This document shows, piece by piece, positions 16,941 through 22,749 of a stretch of 64,000 nt of DNA (position 1 is the stretch's first letter; each line of letters opens with the position of its first letter). The notes beneath the pieces are model-generated. The model was given only the letters and a program-made list of their open reading frames with translations. It was not told the DNA's origin and did not search any database. The DNA is from an uncultured Latescibacterota bacterium (GTDB lineage: Bacteria; Latescibacterota; UBA2968). Position numbers and translations under genes: made by a program. Location of the stretch: positions 324,394 to 388,393 of the forward strand of contig OY282377.1 in NCBI GenBank assembly GCA_958295785.1. Reading direction: 5' to 3'.

Positions 16941-17705
16941 ATGGTTGTCGTAGAAGATGTCGTCAAAACCTTCACCCTGTCTCGGCGGCAGAAGCGCGAA
17001 ATGGGGGATGGGTTTCAGGGCAACACCATTGACGCGGTGCATCACATCAGCTTTACCTGCCAGCCCGGGCGCGTCTTCGCGCTGTTGGGGCCCAATGGCG
17101 CGGGCAAAACCACTGCGCTGCGTATGATCGCCACCATGCTCAAACCCACTTCGGGCCGCATCGCCGTGGCGGGATACGACACGGTCAAACAAAGCCAAGC
17201 CGCGCGCAAGAGCCTCGGTTTTCTCACCGGCAACACGGGGTTGTACGACCGTTTGACGCCCAGTGAAATGGTGCGTTATTTCGCGGACCTGCACGGCATG
17301 AACCGCGCAGATTACAAAGCGCGGCGCGATCATCTCTTTGGCTTGCTGGACATGGAAGCGTTTGCAGACCGCCGCATTGGCAAACTCTCTACGGGCATGA
17401 AACAAAAAGTCTCGATTGTACGCACGATCATTCACGACCCCGCCGTCATTGTGTTCGACGAACCCACCGCCGGTCTCGATGTCGTCACGTCGCGCAATAT
17501 CGTGCGCCTTATCCGCAACTGTCGAGACGCGGGCAAAACCGTTATTTTTTCCACGCACCGCATGGGAGAAGTCAGCCTGCTCTGCGACGACCTCGCCATC
17601 ATTCACAAGGGCCAGTTGCGGTTCAACGGGACGTTTGAGGACTTTCAAAATCACATGCAAACCCCCACGCTCGAAGACGAGTTTATTCGCATCGTTGAAG
17701 AGTAG
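16941..17705 (+). CDS. ABC transporter ATP-binding protein, NatA-like
   Basis: A 254-residue ABC ATPase of the NatA/CcmA type. It has Walker A LLGPNGAGKTTALRMI, signature KLSTGMKQKVSIVRTI and Walker B VIVFDEPTAGLDV followed by the H-loop FSTHRM. The start at 16941 is preferred because GGAG precedes it and the core domain begins there. The cognate ABC-2 permease gene lies 670 bp downstream, separated by a MITE-like insertion. Together they probably export an ion or small molecule; NatAB pairs extrude Na+, but the substrate here is not shown by sequence. Confidence 0.92.
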   Translation: MVVVEDVVKTFTLSRRQKREMGDGFQGNTIDAVHHISFTCQPGRVFALLGPNGAGKTTALRMIATMLKPTSGRIAVAGYDTVKQSQAARKSLGFLTGNTGLYDRLTPSEMVRYFADLHGMNRADYKARRDHLFGLLDMEAFADRRIGKLSTGMKQKVSIVRTIIHDPAVIVFDEPTAGLDVVTSRNIVRLIRNCRDAGKTVIFSTHRMGEVSLLCDDLAIIHKGQLRFNGTFEDFQNHMQTPTLEDEFIRIVEE

Positions 17706-17789
17706 CCTACAACGCGCGCAGCGCGTATCAACGCAGATGAACGCGGATGAAAGGCGAGTCAGCGGTCAGTTCCCTCACCCCCATCAACC

Positions 17790-17814
17790 GTAGGGACAGG
17801 TCCCCGTGCCTGTC
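17790..17814. repeat. Dispersed palindromic repeat family, copy 3, within a patch of short repeats
   Basis: GTAGGGACAGGTCCCCGTGC followed by CTGTC is a copy of the palindromic family. It lies between natA and the MITE-like element in a patch that also contains AACGCAGATGAACGCGGATG (about 17730-17750), GTCAGCGGTCAG (17759-17770) and a GATAGCTGAACGCCAAAAGC string (17872-17891), each seen elsewhere in the window. Confidence 0.75.
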
Positions 17815-17930
17815 TTTGTACTCAAGGTGTGACGGGACAGGCCACCGACCACCCGGCGGTTGGGTGGGGTTGATAGCTGAACGCCAAAAGCCGATGGCTG
17901 ATTTTCAAACGTAGAGCACGCCGAAAAATA

Positions 17931-18364
17931 TAATACCAATTTGCTCTCAAGTTGTCCGTATCCTGCCTCCCATCAAGGCTGAATGAGGAACAGACGTTCC
18001 GTAGAGATCATGCTCGTCTCAAGCGTTTGGTTCTGCCTCCACAAGGGTTGCCTTTGATGCCTTCGGCGACCTACTTTTTTTCAACCGCAAAAAAAAGTAG
18101 GCAAAAAATGCCGCTCTCATGCGCCGAGGGACTGGCACAGCGCAAAACGCTTCGTTGCACACACGCCATGCGCTGGCCTGCAAGGTGGGTTGCAAGATGG
18201 CTGTGGGTTGCGAGGTGGACTTGCGCGCTGTGCGCGATGGCTTTATCTGATGGTCTTTTGGGATGGCTGGTTGCAATGGCTTCTCTGAATGCCTGCGGAA
18301 CGTCAAGGGAGATCTCTTGCTGGCAACATATCGCACCATGCCAATAGAAAATCAATTTAGTATA
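17931..18364 (+). mobile_element. MITE-like element family 1, longest copy (about 434 bp)
   Basis: The segment runs from TAATACCAATTTG to AAATCAATTTAGTATA, with imperfect terminal inverted repeats (TATACCAA-type). It shares long blocks with 39458-39863, including AAAAAGTAGGCAAAAAATGC, CTCATGCGCCGAGG and GCGCGCTGTGCGCGATGGC, and its last third matches 19728-19850. It encodes no convincing protein. Fragments occur at 30293-30336 and 21880-21898. It lies between the natA-like and natB-like genes, which would otherwise be adjacent. Confidence 0.82.
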
Positions 18365-18374
18365 AGAGGTCGCT

Positions 18375-19571
18375 GTGAACCCCATTATGACCATTGTAAA
18401 AAAAGAGTTCAAAGACATCATCCGCGACCGGCGGTCGATAATGATGATGTTGATCGTGCCGATGCTGTTGTTTCCGCTGTTGATCACGCTCGTGACCACC
18501 GTGACGTCACACCAATCAAAAAAAGCCAAAGCGAAAACACTCGAAGTGGCTCTGATCGCGCACGGCAATGCAACGGCATTCCGCGATACGTTGCTCAAGC
18601 GCGGCGATATGAAAATTCGGGAAGATATATCCGAGGACATGATCCACGCTTTGATCCAATCCGACAGCTTGGATGCGGCCATTTGCTTTGACGCGCAATT
18701 CGATGCCCAAATTGCCGATCTGCAATCCGGTCAGATTCATCTCTATTTCAAATCTTCCAAGGACTTGAACACATCGCGCAATCGCCTGACCAATTTGATT
18801 CGGGACTACGAAAACCAGATCGTCAATGAGCGATTCCAACGGCTTTCGCTCGACCGCACCATTGTGGATCCCGTGCAGGTCAAACGCCACGACATTGCTT
18901 CGCAACGAGAGAAAATTGGGAAAAGCATTGGGGGAATTTTGCCTTATTTTTTTGTTTTAATGTGTTTTATGGGGTGCATGTATCCGGCCATTGACTTGGG
19001 CGCGGGGGAAAAAGAGCGCGGCACCTTGGAAACGCTGCTCGTCGCGCCTATCGGCAAATTTCATATCTTGCTGGGCAAATGTGGTGTGATTGTGTTATCG
19101 GGGCTCGTTGCGGTGAGTGTCTGTTTTATCGGTCTCTTTCTCGTTGCTGTGCAGCATCGAGAAATTGTCGCAAAGATCCTCCACGCGCTGCAAGGCATGT
19201 TCGAAATATCCTCTCTCCTCTTGGTCATTTCTCTGTTTTTGCCTCTCACCATCTTTTTTGCCGCTTCTTTGCTGTCTCTTTCCATTTTTGCCAAGTCCTT
19301 CAAAGAGGCGCAGAGCATGATGACGCCGCTCAATATCGTCATTATTGTGCCCGCGGCGATTGGCCTTCTGCCCGGCATTGAACTCGATGCGGTCACGGCG
19401 TTCATACCGATTTTGAATATCTCCCTTGCGGCCAAAGAAATTTTGTCGGGAACCATCACAATACCCCTGTTGCTCGCGGTTTATGCCTCGCTCATCGCCC
19501 TTGCGGGCCTCAGCCTGTACGCTTGCGCCAAGTGGTTTGAACGCGAAAGCACGATCTTTCGGGAAATGTAA
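18375..19571 (+). CDS. ABC-2 type permease, NatB-like
   Basis: A 398-residue membrane protein with one N-terminal membrane segment (MMMLIVPMLLFPLLITLV), a large extracytoplasmic domain (about 45-190) and five or six C-terminal membrane segments. The motif GAGEKERGTLETLLVAPIGK is the hallmark of NatB/ABC-2 permeases. The probable start is GTG at 18375 with AAGAGG upstream; an ATG four codons later is an alternative. It pairs with the ATPase at 16941-17705 despite the intervening repeat. A strong terminator follows about 115 bp downstream. Confidence 0.9.
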   Translation: MNPIMTIVKKEFKDIIRDRRSIMMMLIVPMLLFPLLITLVTTVTSHQSKKAKAKTLEVALIAHGNATAFRDTLLKRGDMKIREDISEDMIHALIQSDSLDAAICFDAQFDAQIADLQSGQIHLYFKSSKDLNTSRNRLTNLIRDYENQIVNERFQRLSLDRTIVDPVQVKRHDIASQREKIGKSIGGILPYFFVLMCFMGCMYPAIDLGAGEKERGTLETLLVAPIGKFHILLGKCGVIVLSGLVAVSVCFIGLFLVAVQHREIVAKILHALQGMFEISSLLLVISLFLPLTIFFAASLLSLSIFAKSFKEAQSMMTPLNIVIIVPAAIGLLPGIELDAVTAFIPILNISLAAKEILSGTITIPLLLAVYASLIALAGLSLYACAKWFERESTIFREM

Positions 19572-19685
19572 TCGGCGTGCGTTATGGCGGTCGCGATCTT
19601 TACACTCATCTCGGTTTTTATCATCGGTTATGCACTTTGCCATATCGAATCAAATTTTTGAGTGTTCGCAAAAAGATGCCAACAC

Positions 19686-19722
19686 AAAAGCCGACGCGTA
19701 GGTGCGTCGGCTTTTATTTTTT
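19686..19722 (+). terminator. Rho-independent terminator after the ABC-2 permease
   Basis: A perfect 12-bp stem AAAAGCCGACGC (19686-19697) / GCGTCGGCTTTT (19704-19715) with a 6-nt loop is followed by ATTTTTTTC. Confidence 0.9.
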
Positions 19723-19727
19723 CGAGA

Positions 19728-19850
19728 TTTATCGGAGGGTCTTTTGGGATGGCATTTTTGCAATGGCTTTTCTGAATGACTGTGTAACGTCAAGGGAATC
19801 ATTTGCGGGTAGCATATCGCATCACATCAGGCCAATAGAAAATCAATTTG
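19728..19850 (+). mobile_element. MITE-like family 1, right-end fragment
   Basis: The 123 bp from TTTATCGGAGGGTC to AATCAATTTG match the right third of the family 1 element at 39740-39860 and 18240-18360. The expected terminal GGTATA is missing because a family 2 element begins exactly at this point. Confidence 0.75.
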
Positions 19851-19961
19851 AGTCCCTAACATAAAGAAATCAAGCGTCTGAAACAGATGAGTGAACACCC
19901 GCAGGAACGCCTCGAAGTCGGCCTCTCACAAATCCATGTCAACGCTTTATGTTAGGGACTC
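19850..19961 (+). mobile_element. MITE-like element family 2, copy with perfect 17-bp terminal inverted repeats
   Basis: GAGTCCCTAACATAAAG (19850-19866) and CTTTATGTTAGGGACTC (19945-19961) are perfect inverted repeats bounding 112 bp. The interior (ATCAAGCGTCTGAAACAGA, GAACGCCTC, CTCTCACAAATCCATG) recurs at 45861-45974 and 47259-47373, and partly at 21898-21943. It is too short to encode a transposase and would move in trans. Confidence 0.88.
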
Positions 19962-20166
19962 TTATATTCAGCCCCATTCACTTCACTTCCACGCGGACAA
20001 CTCATACGATAAATACACTTACACTCCTTTGGATGAAAGTAAAAGAGGACAGTGGAGCATTGCGGACGATGTACTTACCATGACTAATGAAGATGGCACT
20101 ACTTATACCTATAAGTACCACATAAGAGGTAATATCCTAACGTTGAGCAGAAGCGAGGGGGGGTAG
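19962..20166 (+). pseudogene. C-terminal fragment of a small beta-rich (DUF5640/lipocalin-like) protein
   Basis: The open frame runs out of the family 2 element and encodes KRGQWSIADDVLTMTNEDGT followed by TYTYKYHIRGNILTLSR, the G-x-W-x-I ... L-T-L strand pattern of short lipocalin-like DUF5640-type domains. The 5' part of the gene is missing and replaced by the repeat, so this is a truncated remnant. A terminator lies 100 bp downstream, probably once belonging to this gene. The family name is tentative. Confidence 0.45.
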
Positions 20167-20265
20167 AATTTTAGAACGTCGCTACACGAGGGTCATATAA
20201 TCCTGAATAACGGCGTACAACTTCGACAGAAGTTTATCCTGATTCAGACAAGGGGTCACAAAACG

Positions 20266-20300
20266 AGCCCGGGTTCGCAAGGAACTCGGGCTTTTGTTTT
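20266..20300 (+). terminator. Rho-independent terminator
   Basis: AGCCCGGGTTC (20266-20276) pairs with GAACTCGGGCT (20282-20292) with one G-T pair and is followed by TTTGTTTTTC. Confidence 0.85.
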
Positions 20301-20432
20301 TCGTTGTCAGCGGTTGGCGGTCAGCAAAACAAGCAATCAGCGGTGGAGAGGTGGGGCTGAAAGCCCAAAGCTGATTTCAGTGAACATTTGACGTTACGCA
20401 ATGCTCCGCTTGTCATTCAGCGGGAAATCGCG

Positions 20433-21350
20433 TCAGGCCTCCGCATCCAACACACGCTGAAATGCCGCCAGATTATTGACTTGCACCGCCGCATGAAGCA
20501 ACTGCTTGAGCCGTTGCAAATCGTCGATGACCGCAATGCGATCAGCGAACTGGCCGGCCACACCCGCATCAAAGCGAACCGCCAACGCTTCTCGGATGCT
20601 CTCTTGGATGCCCTGCTCAATGCCCTGCTCAATGCCCTGCTCAATGCCTTGTTTAACGCCCAGTTCCTTGAGGTATTGGGCAAACGATGATTCACGCATA
20701 ATCGCGTCCATAAGACCCTCCTGAGAAATGATACTCGTGATAGTGTTTGGATCATACGCCAACCCACTTAATACTGCCAAGCCGCCCAAAAAGTTAGCCT
20801 TTTCGGCCTGCGCCAACGACACGGCATCGGTCCTGCGAATGCACTGACGCAACCATTCCTCGGAAGTCATCCCCGCAGGACGCTTCATCAATGGCGCGAA
20901 TGGAAGCAAACCCGGATGACCGCCCTCAACAATGTCTTGCCCGTCTATCTCGTTCAGCCGAATCACCTTATAGCGCACCACCACTGGGTAATCGGGATGC
21001 TTTTGGAGGTAAAGCCCTTCATCGCGTCGCCCGGCATCGGGCCGTAGGTAGATCACATGGGAATAGACCGGCAGGCCATAGTATTCAATGAGCCGGATGA
21101 TATAGCTGGCCATGCGGATCGGCATGGGGGAATCCCTGCTGTCGGTGGTTTGAAATTCCGTGTGTACCAAGACCTCCTCGCCATCAATCCACACGCGAAT
21201 CAGGCTATCGGTTAAGCGCGTTTCAACCCTAGGGATCTCGGGGTCGAGGATTGCGCGGATTTCGACATCGGCTCGTCCGAGGGTAAAGCGGACGAAATCG
21301 GCAGGGTAGGTTTGAATCAAATGTTTGGAAATCGTATCGTATTCTGCCAT
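20433..21350 (-). CDS. Rpn-family (recombination-promoting nuclease) PD-(D/E)XK protein
   Basis: A 305-residue protein of the Rpn/YhgA-like group. The nuclease core is near the N-terminus: VETRLTDSLIRVW provides the Glu and Asp positions and VLVHTEFQTTDSRDSPMP the E-x-Q motif, followed by MRMASYI-like helix MASYIIRLIEYYGLPV. A run of GIEQ tetrapeptides (about residues 230-246) comes from a 12-bp coding tandem repeat and is typical of this group. A close paralogue lies at 45973-46938. Both paralogues are bracketed by family 2 MITE-like repeats. Rpn proteins stimulate RecA-independent recombination in E. coli; the role here is not known. Confidence 0.85.
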   Translation of the reverse strand: MAEYDTISKHLIQTYPADFVRFTLGRADVEIRAILDPEIPRVETRLTDSLIRVWIDGEEVLVHTEFQTTDSRDSPMPIRMASYIIRLIEYYGLPVYSHVIYLRPDAGRRDEGLYLQKHPDYPVVVRYKVIRLNEIDGQDIVEGGHPGLLPFAPLMKRPAGMTSEEWLRQCIRRTDAVSLAQAEKANFLGGLAVLSGLAYDPNTITSIISQEGLMDAIMRESSFAQYLKELGVKQGIEQGIEQGIEQGIQESIREALAVRFDAGVAGQFADRIAVIDDLQRLKQLLHAAVQVNNLAAFQRVLDAEA

Positions 21351-21374
21351 GTGGATACCACCAAGTGACGAACT

Positions 21375-21395
21375 CCCCTTGCTGAAGCAAAGGGG
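21375..21395. repeat. Hairpin resembling an IS200/IS605 right end
   Basis: CCCCTTGC and GCAAAGGGG form an imperfect hairpin with a TGAA loop and one bulged base. It lies just past the C-terminal end of the TnpB relic, where IS605-type elements carry their right-end palindrome. Confidence 0.45.
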
Positions 21396-21612
21396 CTTCT
21401 AAGGAGATTGTGCGATCAACAAAGAGTGCGGCAAAAGCAACAAGCCATCTGACATCTTCGCCTGCAAGGGTTGACATCCCAACCCGATGAATGTTTGTGG
21501 CCGCGTTCAAATCTCGGTCAGTTTCATAGCCACAGTCGCAAACAAAGACCCGTTCACGCAGGGGCAACTTTTACCACGCCACAAGCAGAACACGTCTTAC
21601 AGCTTGAATTGG
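21396..21612 (-). pseudogene. TnpB (IS605 OrfB) C-terminal relic with frameshift
   Basis: On the minus strand the zinc-ribbon of TnpB is readable: CKTCSACGVVK (from about 21600), then after a one-base frameshift near 21570 LPLRERVFVCDCGYETDRDL and NAATNIHRVG. The two C-x-x-C knuckles and DRDLNAA are diagnostic for TnpB. Everything upstream of the zinc ribbon, including the RuvC active site, is missing. The relic sits between the Rpn gene and the toxin-antitoxin pair and marks old insertion activity. Confidence 0.8.
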
Positions 21613-21879
21613 ACAAACTGCGTAACATCAATAAATAATCTGCAATATCTCTCGCTCTGTCAAGTGGTTCGTCACCCATTCCCGCCATCAAGCGGTCAGT
21701 CCCTTGTCTGAATCGCGGATTGTCGCGGATTTAGGGATTGCGCGGATTAACCCCACCCCCTGCCACTCACTGCGTCCTCCGCACCTGCTACATCCTTTAC
21801 ACCCCCTGCACGTTCTGCCCTACCGGTGCCGCCCAATCCGCGTCATCTGCGCCATCTGGTTAATACGCGTTTCAGACAG

Positions 21880-21943
21880 TTATACCCATTTGATTTTAAG
21901 AAGCCCTAACAGAAAGCGTTGACATGGATTTGTGAGAGGCCGA
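21880..21943 (-). mobile_element. Fragments of MITE-like families 1 and 2, reverse orientation
   Basis: TATACCCATTTGATTTTA (21881-21898) resembles the right end of family 1 in reverse, and AGAAGCCCTAACAGAAAGCG onward to 21943 matches the right half of family 2 in reverse. The same order, family 1 end then family 2, occurs at 19840-19961. The family 2 part runs into the antitoxin gene and supplies its last codons. Confidence 0.7.
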
Positions 21944-22280
21944 TTTTCTCCTCAGCCCAACCCTTACAACGTCCTTGCCCGGCATCTGCAACCGGGCCTT
22001 GAACGGAGAGTTCGAGGCCGAGTTGTCGCAGTATGGTGCTCAAGCTGGTGAATTGAGGATTGCCTTGCGCCGACAACATGTGATACACGGTTTCGCGGTT
22101 CAATTGTGCGTCTTTGGCAAGTCTCTTCATACCATAAGCTTCCGCGACATTTCGCAGTGCCAACAGGAACAGTTCATTCCCATCTTCTTCCAAAGCCGCG
22201 TTCAGATATTCTGCCGCTTCCGCAGGGTCTTGAAGTGCTTTGAATAGTTCCGGTTTATAGGGTCTCGATGGTTTGTTCAT
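21906..22280 (-). CDS. HTH-type addiction-module antidote (HI1420-like); C-terminus supplied by a repeat
   Basis: A 124-residue antitoxin of the HI1420/TIGR02684-like family. PYKPELFKALQDPAEAAEYL and ALRNVAEAYGMKRLAKDAQL are typical, followed by the HTH segment NRETVYHMLSAQGNPQFTSL and ILRQLGLELSV. It overlaps the toxin gene by four bases (ATGA), with the toxin first. The last 13 codons (IGLSQIHVNAFC and stop) are encoded by a fragment of MITE-like family 2, so the natural C-terminus has been replaced. The DNA-binding core is intact, so it is probably still functional. Confidence 0.85.
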   Translation of the reverse strand: MNKPSRPYKPELFKALQDPAEAAEYLNAALEEDGNELFLLALRNVAEAYGMKRLAKDAQLNRETVYHMLSAQGNPQFTSLSTILRQLGLELSVQGPVADAGQGRCKGWAEEKIGLSQIHVNAFC

Positions 22281-22615
22281 CGTGCTCGTCTCCTGAAGTC
22301 GGTCAAAAAGCCTCTATCCCGAGAGATGTCTCTTTGTTGCGATCTTTTTGTCCCGCCAGCCAAGAGCAGAATAATCAGGTCGCCGATTTCACCGAAATAG
22401 ACGCGGTAGCTAGGGCCATAGTCAATTCGAAGTTCACAGAGGCCACTGCCCAAAAAGCGACAATCGCCCAAGTTACCCATGCTGAGGCGATCCAAGCGAA
22501 CCCGAATGCGTGCGCGTGCCTTTCGGTCGTTCAGACGCTTGAGCCATTCGCCAAAAGGAACTCGCCCTTCAACAGTGATATATTCCTCAATTTGTCGGGA
22601 GATTGGTTCGCGCAT
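22277..22615 (-). CDS. RelE/ParE-superfamily toxin (HI1419-like)
   Basis: A 112-residue type II toxin. The sequence FGEWLKRLNDRKARARIRVR followed by LDRLSMGNLGDCRFLGSGLCELRIDYGPSYRVYFG has the basic helix and the E-x-R-I-x-Y-G-P-x-Y-R-V-Y strand of the HI1419/TIGR02683 group, which inhibit translation by mRNA cleavage. The C-terminal LLAGGTKRSQQRDI is also typical. It is the first gene of a coupled toxin-antitoxin operon, upstream of its HTH antidote. Confidence 0.9.
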   Translation of the reverse strand: MREPISRQIEEYITVEGRVPFGEWLKRLNDRKARARIRVRLDRLSMGNLGDCRFLGSGLCELRIDYGPSYRVYFGEIGDLIILLLAGGTKRSQQRDISRDRGFLTDFRRRAR

Positions 22616-22677
22616 ATTTTAATGTAGCGCGAAAGCGGCATGACGGCAAGTGCCTTTGCGGCGAATAGGCTTTTGCT

Positions 22678-22706
22678 TTTACACAGCGCGGCGTATCTAT
22701 TATATT
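22678..22706 (+). promoter_or_regulatory. Sigma-70-like promoter of the S9 peptidase gene
   Basis: TTTACA (22678-22683) and TATATT (22701-22706) are separated by 17 bp, 44 bp before the chosen start codon. Confidence 0.55.
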
Positions 22707-22749
22707 GATCGCAACCCCATTTCCGTCACGTTTCCCCACGAGGCCCGCT

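Noticed and set aside
20590-20660. CRISPR-like short direct repeats
   Set aside because: The 12-bp repeats are in frame inside the Rpn gene and encode GIEQ tetrapeptides without spacers; no CRISPR array or cas gene is present in the window.
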